Source: Stieleria varia (GTDB taxonomy: Bacteria; Planctomycetota; Planctomycetia; Pirellulales; Pirellulaceae). Taken from it: a stretch of 64,000 bases of DNA. Position 1 is the stretch's first letter. Each line of letters starts with the position of its first letter. The DNA is taken from assembly GCF_038443385.1 (NCBI RefSeq), contig NZ_CP151726.1, forward strand, positions 5,394,001 through 5,458,000, given 5' to 3'. The position numbers were made by a program, and so were the translations under genes. Shown piece after piece: positions 39,178 through 47,146 of this stretch. Below the pieces are notes generated by a model that did no database searches, was not told the origin of the DNA, and saw only the letters and a list, made by a program, of their open reading frames with translations.

Positions 39178-39394
39178 GGGGTTCTTCCTTGGGGATGACG
39201 GGTTCGCCGGCGCGAACTTTGGCTTCAACTTGTTTGAGCCATTGCCATTCCCAAAGCGGGACCATGACGACGGATTGGTCGCGATATCGCTGAATCACGA
39301 GCGGCCGGTCGGTTTCGGCGACGTGCTGGTAAAAGAATCCCAGCGAATCGCGAAGATGCGTGATCGGGATCGGCGGGCTCTCGCCTTCATCCAT
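39167..39394 (-). CDS. Phd/YefM-like antitoxin
   Basis: The 75-aa protein reads ITHLRDSLGFFYQHVAETDRPLVIQRYRDQSVVMVPLWEWQWL, which follows the Phd/YefM pattern (short helix, then a hydrophobic strand ending VMVPL, then W helix). It would bind DNA and neutralise a toxin. No RelE, Doc or PIN toxin gene is adjacent. Instead the coupled downstream gene is the HELAH-type protein. The start region overlaps the end of a truncated ATPase gene, so this end may have been rearranged. Confidence 0.6.
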   Translation of the reverse strand: MDEGESPPIPITHLRDSLGFFYQHVAETDRPLVIQRYRDQSVVMVPLWEWQWLKQVEAKVRAGEPVIPKEEPHGH

Positions 39395-39893
39395 GAGTTG
39401 CCCCAGAATTCGGACTTGTACAACTGAGCAACTGTGCTGATATCCCCCGCTGTTCCCCCTTGAGATCGGTCACCAACCAGCTTTTGCCGACCTCCGGGCT
39501 AGCGATAACGTTCATCGTTTCGCCCGCCCTCAATAGCCCATGAATCACTGGCCGACGAAGTTCGGGATGATTGGCCACTAAATCCGCGATCGGTAACAAC
39601 GCCAGCGGTTGGGCTGGCAACCGGCCGCCGCGCTGGACCTTCGCCTCAGCGTCTCGCAATCGCCGACGCACGGAATCGTCGTCGAGCATCAAACCGAACG
39701 AACGGCGATGGTTGTACTTGCCCAGGCACCGCAGAGATTTGGTTTCGTCCAGGTCCCATTCGACGCAACGACAACACGCCGCAAACAATCGTTGAGATTT
39801 GCTCTGGTGGCCTTCCAAGTCGAGTGCCATCAGATCCGCGAAGCAGTCTTCAAAGGCTGGCGATTCGCTGTCTGCGTCTTTATTGTTGGTCAC
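39387..39893 (-). pseudogene. RepA-like AAA ATPase, truncated after Walker A
   Basis: The 168-aa frame has an N-terminal region followed by LRRPVIHGLLRAGETMNVIASPEVGKSWLVTDL, the start of a RepA/AAA_25-type ATPase with the GKS of Walker A. Immediately after, the frame reads unrelated sequence (KGEQRGISAQLLS) and stops. The rest of the ATPase (Walker B and C-terminus) is absent. Such ATPases are found in integrated elements of planctomycetes. It overlaps the small upstream gene by 14 bp. Confidence 0.65.
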
Positions 39894-40110
39894 TCAATCC
39901 CTCCTTGATGGCTTCTTGGGCTTCGGACAATTGTGCTTGCTTGTGTTTTTCGTAAATGTCAATCAGCACGCCCGCCCAAGCTTCGGCAGCCTGATCAGCT
40001 AATTCCACCGGCCCACCATCGGCAGCTCTCACCTCAGCATCGCCCGCCGGCTCGATATCGATGTTGTCCGTCAACGCATCCGTCGCGTTCGTCATGTCGT
40101 TTGATTCCAT
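39880..40110 (-). CDS. Small acidic hypothetical protein of the element
   Basis: The 76-aa protein starts MESNDMTNATDALTDN and ends with a helix (VLIDIYEKHKQAQLSEAQEAIKEGLSDQ). It overlaps the truncated ATPase gene. I do not recognise it; its context suggests an accessory gene of the same mobile element. Confidence 0.5.
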   Translation of the reverse strand: MESNDMTNATDALTDNIDIEPAGDAEVRAADGGPVELADQAAEAWAGVLIDIYEKHKQAQLSEAQEAIKEGLSDQQ

Positions 40111-40463
40111 TCGCGAAAAACGATCGCCCTCCCTTAATTACCTATGCCGTTTGGAGAGCCGACGGCGCGCACAAATAGCAGTTCTGGAGAACTTTTCTCG
40201 AGACACGTCGATGAAACGAATGTCCCTCCCCGGTTACCTATGCCGCGTTTCGAGAACTGTGCCCAAAAACTTTGGCGACGGAAGTCAGCTCCCTGCCTGT
40301 AGACCTACCGGAAAAAGAGGTCGGATCACGAAAGCCGCGACGAAATTCTTGAAAAAAACATCTCGGATCTCGTGCTTGCCACCCTCGCGCCCACGTTGAT
40401 CGTTAACTTCCTAGCCAACATCAATCTGCAAAAAACGCTAAATTGGGACCCTTCTGCTCGGAG
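40111..40463. other. Gap with two imperfect direct repeats
   Basis: CCCTCCCTTAATTACCTATG at 40127 and CCCTCCCCGGTTACCTATG at 40224 are imperfect direct repeats about 97 bp apart, both followed by CCG and a purine-rich segment. They lie upstream of the minus-strand element genes and could be binding sites (iteron-like) or chance. No gene was recognised. Confidence 0.35.
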
Positions 40464-41615
40464 ATGCCGATCCAGTCCTCAAACTTAGTCGTGACTTACC
40501 TTTCCGGCTTCAACACGAGAAACCCACTAATGAGCCGATCGCCCCAGCCTGGGAAACAAGCCACATACAACCATGCGAAAGTGGTGTATTCACCATTTGA
40601 AGCCGCTCCGGGTGCGCAATTTCTTCTTACTGCTGATCCATGGTCATTCCTCACGGCGTGGATAAATCAGAAGCTTGCTGCGGGACCAAGAGGTCCCAAT
40701 CGAACCCGACTGGAACGAGCGTTATACTACGCGAACCTCGCAGAGTCTTTCTACGCCGCAAGCCGTCGCAGCTCGCTTCCTGCACAAGGTACGCTCGCGT
40801 ATTACGGCATTCTGAATCTCGTGAAATGCTTTTTATCGATTCGCGGTGTCGACCTAGAAACCAAGATGGAACACCATGGGTTGTCCCTGCCATTAGGGTC
40901 GAAACAGCAGGTGCAAATCGCTGCACCAGGTGGCAACGCGTTAAATATTTTTCACGAGTTCTCGCGATTGCTCGGAAAGCCGGTGTCAGGTAGGGAAACC
41001 GTAACGATCAAAGAAATCGCAGGCCACTTGCCCGAGATACACGAAATGGCTTTTACGCTTGGGCACGTTACCGGAAACAAACGAGGTTTCCTCCCAATCG
41101 ATATTCAGTTTCTGTTAACCGAATCGGACTCACACCTTTTTACGGAAGTGGTTTACGAGAAGAAGCAGATTTCTCGCGTTGACATCAACAGGTTCCACAG
41201 GGGAGAACGCAAGTCCTACTTCAGCGAAGGAGTTGATCGTGATGGATGTGTCGTGCACCGTTCGGCAAAACGAAAGAAATGCAATTGGGACAGTTTTCCT
41301 CGGATATATCGAAACGCATGTGCAGAGTATGCGAAATTTGACGTGTGTTCACTTCTCACTCCCAAAGGATACGTTTACTACTGTGACTTGCGTTCGCCGA
41401 AGCTGCATCATCTGTCGTATTCCCTTCTAATGATGTTTTATATTGGAACGGCGGCAAGATATCGTCCTTCTGAGATGCGTGAATTACTGGAAACGGATGT
41501 GCGTCCGCTAATTTCAGAAGCCCTTGCTGTGATTCCAGGGCAAATGCTTTATCACTTGGTCAGCTACTGCACATCAAGCAACTGCGTGGTTCCACATGCG
41601 ACAATCGCCCGCTAA
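40464..41615 (+). CDS. YaaC-like protein
   Basis: From the ATG at 40464 this is 383 aa; the ATG at 40530 is an alternative. It matches the pattern of YaaC-like proteins: DPWSFLTAWINQKLA, then RLERALYYANLAESFYAASRRSSLPAQGTLAYYGILNLVKCFL. Near the C-terminus is HHLSYSLLMMFYIGTAARYRPSEM. The biochemical function is unknown. Members occur in variable regions near defence genes, which fits its place here beside a restriction operon and element remnants. Base composition is lower in GC than the core genes around it, suggesting transfer. Confidence 0.65.
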   Translation: MPIQSSNLVVTYLSGFNTRNPLMSRSPQPGKQATYNHAKVVYSPFEAAPGAQFLLTADPWSFLTAWINQKLAAGPRGPNRTRLERALYYANLAESFYAASRRSSLPAQGTLAYYGILNLVKCFLSIRGVDLETKMEHHGLSLPLGSKQQVQIAAPGGNALNIFHEFSRLLGKPVSGRETVTIKEIAGHLPEIHEMAFTLGHVTGNKRGFLPIDIQFLLTESDSHLFTEVVYEKKQISRVDINRFHRGERKSYFSEGVDRDGCVVHRSAKRKKCNWDSFPRIYRNACAEYAKFDVCSLLTPKGYVYYCDLRSPKLHHLSYSLLMMFYIGTAARYRPSEMRELLETDVRPLISEALAVIPGQMLYHLVSYCTSSNCVVPHATIAR

Positions 41616-41682
41616 GACAACGCTGCCCAACCTCGCCATTCGCTGAAACGAAGATCCTTTGAACCTAGTCCACCGTTGAAGT

Positions 41683-41913
41683 TTACGGTAAGAGCCAACC
41701 TCGACGCGGCACCTGAACCAGCAGCCCAAGCTTGCCTGCTCGATGCAAGTTCGTTTTCACCGTCCCATAGTTACGCCCCAAACGCTCCGCTACATCCATC
41801 GTTCGAACCTGCTTCTTGCCGTCAAACATGGCCCGCACCGTTTCGGCCATCTTCTCCGGTTCGGTCAACGGACGGTCCAGATCCGCTTCGGTGAACTCAA
41901 GCAGATACGGCAT
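41683..41913 (-). CDS. Small winged-helix protein or C-terminal gene fragment
   Basis: The 76-aa frame reads EKMAETVRAMFDGKKQVRTMDVAERLGRNYGTVKTNLHRAGKLGLLVQVPRRGWLL, a plausible HTH with wing. It overlaps the end of the upstream mosaic fragment. It may be a real small regulator or the surviving C-terminus of a larger protein such as an element ATPase. I cannot decide. Confidence 0.45.
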   Translation of the reverse strand: MPYLLEFTEADLDRPLTEPEKMAETVRAMFDGKKQVRTMDVAERLGRNYGTVKTNLHRAGKLGLLVQVPRRGWLLP

Positions 41914-42370
41914 AGTTGTGCTCGGAGTAGTAGAGCAAATAGCGATCGCCGAGTTGGATCACGTCGGGCGCCCAAAAGTGGCCGCGTTGATCTGGAACCA
42001 CCTCCGTTACCCAGTCTGGAATATCCGCAAAGACGCGAGGGCCACGCTGGCTCAGTAGCTTGGGCGCCTCGGCATCGGAGAGTCGTGGTTCTGGTTTCGC
42101 GATCGGACGGTCGAGCACTTCGGATGCCCCATTTGGCAAGTCAAGTTTTGCTGAGCCGATGTCGGTCAGGTCAACCGTGGTCTGCCGCCAAACGTCTCGG
42201 ATTTGAGCGTCATCGAGGAGCTTACCCTCGACCCGCACCACATACCTGGTCAGCGAGCCATCCTCCATTGAGAAGCGAACAGTACCCTTTGCATCACGCA
42301 CGGCGCCGGTCGCTTCTTTCTCATCCCAGGACTCTCTTGTGAAGTGCGGTTGGACCTCAAGCCGCCCTTA
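41897..42370 (-). pseudogene. Mosaic pseudogene: lipoprotein-like end joined to GH43 fragment
   Basis: Following an in-frame stop near 42370, the minus strand reads WDEKEATGAVRDAKGTVRF and TTVDLTDIGSAKLDLP, the C-terminal style of a planctomycete lipoprotein. It then switches to FADIPDWVTEVV and GHFWAPDVIQLGDRYLLYYS, the N-terminal start of a GH43 arabinanase-like beta-propeller. The GH43 sequence then breaks off after about 45 residues. Two unrelated gene ends have been fused by deletion. Confidence 0.55.
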
Positions 42371-42381
42371 GCTTACCATAA

Positions 42382-42393
42382 TGCGTATACGCA
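42382..42393. promoter_or_regulatory. Palindromic MarR-type operator-like site
   Basis: TGCGTATACGCA is a perfect 12-bp palindrome within ACCATAATGCGTATACGCACTACTT. It lies just upstream of the remains of a MarR gene. MarR proteins bind such palindromes near their own promoter, so this is likely its former operator (inference from position and symmetry). Confidence 0.55.
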
Positions 42394-42414
42394 CTACTTT
42401 GTCCAGGAGACATG

Positions 42415-42703
42415 TTTTGGGTTCGCAGGAAGAAATCCCCATGGCGCTCCGCGCCGCCTGGAAGAGCGTGGTTTGGTGCGTCGCGATCCCCATCCGACCG
42501 ACGGCAGAGCTCGGTCGGCGGCGTTGACTGCGGCTGGGCGACGAAAGTTTCGCCAGCTCTGGGAGGCCGGCGAATCGATCCGAACTCAGGCGGTCAGTGA
42601 AATGAGTTCTGATGACGCCCGTACCCTGGTCAGACTGTTGAACCAATTTGCAGAATCACTTGATCCGAACGCGATTGTCGTTAAGTCCGTCACCGAAGGC
42701 TAA
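42415..42703 (+). pseudogene. MarR-family regulator with internal deletion and frameshift
   Basis: One frame encodes an N-terminal piece (VLGSQEEIPMALRAAW, ending near 42452). From about 42459 a different frame encodes the wing and dimer helix of MarR (LEERGLVRRDPHPTDGRARS, LTAAGRRKFRQLWEAG, ARTLVRLLNQF). The recognition helix region of some 60-75 residues between them is missing. The gene cannot make a DNA-binding protein. It ends 11 bp before the hydrolase gene, which it probably once controlled. Confidence 0.65.
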
Positions 42704-42714
42704 GATAACAAATC

Positions 42715-44478
42715 ATGAGAAAGCATCCCATTGTCGCGTTCCATCTTTCGCTGATTGTCGGGGTCGCGTTGTTCGGCGTAGGCCGCTCATCGCAGGCTCA
42801 ATCAGACAGCGAGTTGCCACAGGCAGTCTATCTCTATGAAGGAGACGCGCCGGGCTCGGAGGGCATGTCGGATATTCCAAAACAGGTTCGTCCGGGCAGC
42901 GATCGTGTTGTCACATCGGTGCATCGTCCGTTGCTCTATCCCTATTTGCCCGCTGAGGGAACAGAATCAGGGATGGCGGTGATCGTCGCTCCCGGCGGCG
43001 GACACAATTCGCTGTGGTCGACTCACGAAGGACATACGCCTGCCAAGTACTTTGCCGAACATGGCATCGCAGCGTTTGTTTTGGAGTATCGACTCGCAGA
43101 AGAGAAAGACTCGAAGTACACGGTCGACGAACATGCCCTGGGTGACTTGCATCGCGCGATCCGTTTGATTCGAGCCCGCGCGAAGGACTGGCAGATTGAC
43201 CCGCGTCGTATCGGCGTGATGGGATTCTCGGCGGGCGGCGAGATCGCGGCGCTTTCAGGCATGCGGTTTGACGCGGGCGATGAGAATGCAAAGGATTCGA
43301 TTGCCAAGCAGTCATCTCGTCCAGACTTCGTTGCCTTGATCTACCCGGGCCGCTCACACCGTTTTGAACCTAAAAAAGATTCACCGCCGACATTCATCGC
43401 GGCCGGTTTCGGAGATCGCCGAGACATTGCCGAAGGCATGGCGGAGGTTTATCTGAAATACAAACGTGCGGGCGTGCCGACCGAACTGCACATCTATTCC
43501 AACGCCGGGCACGGATTCGGGTTGCGAGAGGGGAAGTCAGGATCGGTGATGAAGTGGGTTGATCGTTTCATCGACTGGGCGGGCGACCGAAAACTCTTGC
43601 CGGCTGAACCGATGGCGGGCGTCGGAAACCGCGTCAGGAACAAGGAAGTCATCATCGAAGAGGGTGGCACCGGACCCTACTCGGCCATCGCGACCGAAGA
43701 TGCGTCACTGCCCGGCATGACGATCTTTCGTCCGCGGGACTTGTCGCCGTTTGGTGACAACCAGATTCAAAAACTTCCGATCCTGTTGTGGGGCAATGGT
43801 GCGTGCGCGAATACCACGCAAGAACACAAGAACTTTCTAAACGAAATTGCGTCGCATGGCTACGTCGTGCTGGGGATCGGACTGCTCGATCAGATCGAGA
43901 AACGTGATGAGACTTCACGTCAAAAGACTCAGACCAGCCAACTGCTCTCGGCACTCGATTGGATCATCGTCGAGAGCGGACGCGCCGAAAGCCTTTTCTC
44001 AGGCAAGGTCGACACGACAAAGGTGGCCGCGATGGGAATGTCCTGCGGCGGATTGCAGGCGATCGAGATATCGCCCGATCCCCGGATCTCCACGACCGTG
44101 GTGTGCAACAGTGGCGTGCTGCCCAATCCATCACCTTTGCCCGGCATGCCTGCCCTCAAGAAGGAAATTCTGGAAAAGCTGCACGCCCCAGTGCTCTATA
44201 TCATGGGTGGACCGTCAGACATCGCCTACAACAATGCGATGGATGATTTTTCTCGCGTTAGCCACGTGCCGATCGTGATGACAAATTTGGATGTGGGGCA
44301 CGGCGGCACGTACGGCCGACCTCACGGCGGTAAATTCACTCCAGTCGCACTCGCATGGCTTGATTGGCAACTCAAAGGCGAAAGCGAGAATTCCAAAATG
44401 TTTCTCGGTAGCAACAGCATGCTTGCGAAGGATCCTGACTGGTCCGTCGAGGCGAAGAATTTCAAGTCGCAGGAATAG
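42715..44478 (+). CDS. Tandem alpha/beta hydrolase (acetyl-esterase-like), exported
   Basis: The 587-aa protein has an N-terminal signal (VAFHLSLIVGVALFGVG). The first hydrolase domain has MAVIVAPGGGHNSLWS (oxyanion region) and nucleophile elbow GFSAGG near residue 168, with NAGHGFG carrying the His. The second domain has nucleophile elbow GMSCGG near 442, VLYIMGGPSDIAYN and a His in LDVGHGGTYG. Domain one resembles acetylxylan-esterase-type carbohydrate esterases. Two apparently complete catalytic sets in one chain are uncommon. It is followed after 11 bp by the DUF1592 gene, so polysaccharide deacetylation coupled to the cytochrome module is a reasonable guess. Confidence 0.8.
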   Translation: MRKHPIVAFHLSLIVGVALFGVGRSSQAQSDSELPQAVYLYEGDAPGSEGMSDIPKQVRPGSDRVVTSVHRPLLYPYLPAEGTESGMAVIVAPGGGHNSLWSTHEGHTPAKYFAEHGIAAFVLEYRLAEEKDSKYTVDEHALGDLHRAIRLIRARAKDWQIDPRRIGVMGFSAGGEIAALSGMRFDAGDENAKDSIAKQSSRPDFVALIYPGRSHRFEPKKDSPPTFIAAGFGDRRDIAEGMAEVYLKYKRAGVPTELHIYSNAGHGFGLREGKSGSVMKWVDRFIDWAGDRKLLPAEPMAGVGNRVRNKEVIIEEGGTGPYSAIATEDASLPGMTIFRPRDLSPFGDNQIQKLPILLWGNGACANTTQEHKNFLNEIASHGYVVLGIGLLDQIEKRDETSRQKTQTSQLLSALDWIIVESGRAESLFSGKVDTTKVAAMGMSCGGLQAIEISPDPRISTTVVCNSGVLPNPSPLPGMPALKKEILEKLHAPVLYIMGGPSDIAYNNAMDDFSRVSHVPIVMTNLDVGHGGTYGRPHGGKFTPVALAWLDWQLKGESENSKMFLGSNSMLAKDPDWSVEAKNFKSQE

Positions 44479-44489
44479 GAAGGCTTCGG

Positions 44490-47060
44490 ATGACACGTAG
44501 GTTTCACGCTTCCATGATTCGATTTCTGATTCTCTGCTCTGGCGCGTTTTTGCTGCATTCGTCGACCTTCTCGGCCGACGACGTGACGTTTGAAAATGAC
44601 GTCAAGTTGTTTCTCCGCACGTATTGCTTTGACTGTCATGCCGAGGGCGCCAACGAAGGCAACGTGGACATCGGCGCGTTTCTGCAGCGTAACGATTTTC
44701 AACAGGACACTCTGTTCTGGGACAAACTACTGCGAAACATACGCGCCGATGTGATGCCGCCGGCCGACGCCGACAAACCAACTCGGCACGAAGTGACTCG
44801 GATGGCGGAGTGGGTGAAGTCGGATGTGTTTCGAATCGACCACGCGAACCCCGATCCCGGGCCGGCGTTGGTTCGCAGAATCAATCGGAATGAATATCGC
44901 AACACGATCCATGATCTGTTGGACTACGATTACCAAACCGATCTGCTGTTCCCCGCAGATGACACCGGTTACGGATTTGACAACAATGCCGCGGCGCTAA
45001 ACATCTCACAAATCCTGGTTGAAAAGTACCTGAAAGCAGCCGAAGAAATCGTGGCGGCCAATGTGCCAATGGTTTCTCGTGAGGTCAAGAGAATCAAGGT
45101 TGCAGGCAACGAGCTGTCGCATCTGCCCTTGGAACCGGAAACGGTCGACAACGATGCGGAGAAATCAGAGTCAATACGCTCGGCTGATCGAGGCAGGACA
45201 GAGCGACTGGAGTTCAAGAATCCCGCCCGTGTTGGCACGACGTTCCAAGTCGCCAAAGCGGGGAAGTTCAAGCTCGATCTTTCGCTTTGGGTTCGCGGCC
45301 ACTTCACTTATGATCCCGGCCGGACTGAGATGGTGATCCGATTCAACGGCAAAGAGATTCATCGCCAGCAGTTTGTCTGGGAAGAGCGAGTCTGGTATCC
45401 GATGGAGTTTGACTACGAGCTGGAACCAGGCGACCATGACTTTGAAATCCAACTGACGCCTCTGCCGGACGCGGGCGATGCGCCCGCGCGACGAGATAGT
45501 ACCGAACTGTACATTCAAATTGACCACGCGATGCTGGTCGGTCCCGAAGCAGTCTCAGACTGGGTGGAGCCGAACAACTACGAGCGTTTTTTTCATCGCG
45601 ACTTGCCGCCATCCGATCCGCAAGAGCAGCGAGTCTACGCCGGCGAGATCCTGGAACGCTTCGCCAGCAAAGCGTTTCGTCGGCCGACCGATCAGCGGAC
45701 GATTGACGGCCTGGTCGCGATCGCGGAGGACAGTTATTCCAAACCGGGAAACACATTCGAAGAAGGAATCAGTCGCGCGATCGTGGCCGTGCTCGCTTCC
45801 CCTCGCTTTCTGTACCTGACCGAGGACGTTCAGATTCCCAATGCGACAAGCGATGAATCTAATTTGGAAAAGTCGGGTGCCCCGCCCGTCTCGGCTTTGG
45901 TAGACGAGTATTCTTTGGCATCTCGGCTGTCGTATTTCCTCTGGTCGACGATGCCCGACGACGAATTGATGACGCTCGCGTCGGCCGGTCAGTTGCGGGC
46001 AAACTTGGACGCCCAAGTCAAACGGATGCTCCGCGACGAACGTTCGAGAAACTTTCTGCCCAGCTTTGTCGGACAGTGGTTGCGGTCACGCGAAATCGCA
46101 AACTTGATGCTCGATCCGAATGCGATCGCCGACGGTGACAAGTCGGCTGAGGAGTTGGCCGAGGAACAGCGACAGCGTGAAGAACGAGCGGGTCGATTCC
46201 GCGGCTTCCGAGGATTCCGACGCCCTCAACTCCGCTTTGACGCGGAGATCCAGAGAGCGATGCAACAGGAAACCGAGATGTGTTTCGGCTACATCATGGA
46301 AAATGATCGCAGCGTCCTGGAATTGATCGATGCCGACTATACGTTCCTCAACGAAGACTTGGCCGAGCACTATGGAATCGAAGGTGTCGATGGCGATCAA
46401 ATGCGAAAGGTCGATCTGCCCGAGGACAGTCCGCGGGGTGGCGTGTTGACTCAAGGAACCTTGCTGACGGTCACCTCCAATCCCAATCGCACTTCGCCGG
46501 TGAAACGTGGGCTATACGTCCTGGAAAACATCCTCGGCACTCCGCCGTCGGCTCCACCGCCGGACGTGCCGGAACTGGACGAGTCAAAGGACCGTTTTGA
46601 CGGACGGACGCCGACACTGCGGGAGGTCTTGGCAGCTCACCGCGAGAACGCGATTTGCATGTCGTGCCACGGACGAATGGATCCGCTCGGCTTCGCCCTG
46701 GAAAACTTCAATGCCCTAGGCATGTGGCGGCAGCGCGATGCCGGTCAGCCGATCGATGCCTCCGGCGAATTGCTCTCAGGCGAGACGTTCAACGACATCC
46801 GCGATTTGAAGCGAATACTTCGCGAAACGAAGCAAGCCGACTTTTATCGTTGCTTGACCGAGAAATTACTGATCTATTCGCTGGGGCGTGGGGTTGATGT
46901 AAAGGACACGGCGACGATCGATCATTTGGTAGATGAGCTGTTGGCCTCGGAGGGGCGATTCTCCGTTCTGCTAAGCGGCATCATCCATTCGCCCCAATTT
47001 CAGCGACGGCGATTGACGCCCGCTCAGTCAGAATTGCTGTCCGGAGTGCAAAGACGTTGA
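44490..47060 (+). CDS. DUF1587/1592/1588/1585 cytochrome-like protein
   Basis: The 856-aa exported protein starts with a signal sequence and PSCyt3 haem motif CFDCHAEGANEGNVDI. Next are DUF1587 (NRNEYRNTIHDLLDYDYQ), a DUF1595-like part, and DUF1592 (YSLASRLSYFLWSTMPDDELM). DUF1588 (GGVLTQGTLLTVTSNPNRTSPVKRG) is followed by DUF1585 (KLLIYSLGRGVD), with CMSCHGRMDPLG between. This is the standard partner of DUF1552 proteins, which follows 86 bp downstream. The function in planctomycetes is unproven; a periplasmic role in polymer oxidation has been suggested. Confidence 0.92.
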   Translation: MTRRFHASMIRFLILCSGAFLLHSSTFSADDVTFENDVKLFLRTYCFDCHAEGANEGNVDIGAFLQRNDFQQDTLFWDKLLRNIRADVMPPADADKPTRHEVTRMAEWVKSDVFRIDHANPDPGPALVRRINRNEYRNTIHDLLDYDYQTDLLFPADDTGYGFDNNAAALNISQILVEKYLKAAEEIVAANVPMVSREVKRIKVAGNELSHLPLEPETVDNDAEKSESIRSADRGRTERLEFKNPARVGTTFQVAKAGKFKLDLSLWVRGHFTYDPGRTEMVIRFNGKEIHRQQFVWEERVWYPMEFDYELEPGDHDFEIQLTPLPDAGDAPARRDSTELYIQIDHAMLVGPEAVSDWVEPNNYERFFHRDLPPSDPQEQRVYAGEILERFASKAFRRPTDQRTIDGLVAIAEDSYSKPGNTFEEGISRAIVAVLASPRFLYLTEDVQIPNATSDESNLEKSGAPPVSALVDEYSLASRLSYFLWSTMPDDELMTLASAGQLRANLDAQVKRMLRDERSRNFLPSFVGQWLRSREIANLMLDPNAIADGDKSAEELAEEQRQREERAGRFRGFRGFRRPQLRFDAEIQRAMQQETEMCFGYIMENDRSVLELIDADYTFLNEDLAEHYGIEGVDGDQMRKVDLPEDSPRGGVLTQGTLLTVTSNPNRTSPVKRGLYVLENILGTPPSAPPPDVPELDESKDRFDGRTPTLREVLAAHRENAICMSCHGRMDPLGFALENFNALGMWRQRDAGQPIDASGELLSGETFNDIRDLKRILRETKQADFYRCLTEKLLIYSLGRGVDVKDTATIDHLVDELLASEGRFSVLLSGIIHSPQFQRRRLTPAQSELLSGVQRR

Positions 47061-47146
47061 CGGACAAGTTTTATTGTTGCTGAAATCTGCACGTAGGTTC
47101 TCGGCATCGTAATCAACCACAATCACGGCAATCTTGGAAAACGGCA

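Noticed and set aside
38611-39228. Intact 205-aa HELAH protein in a single frame
   Set aside because: The last 50 residues are Arg-rich random sequence while another frame has a normal helical continuation, so a frameshift is the better reading.
42344-42703. Intact 119-aa MarR protein
   Set aside because: Its first 40 residues are not MarR-like; the true N-terminal piece is in a different frame and the recognition helix is missing.
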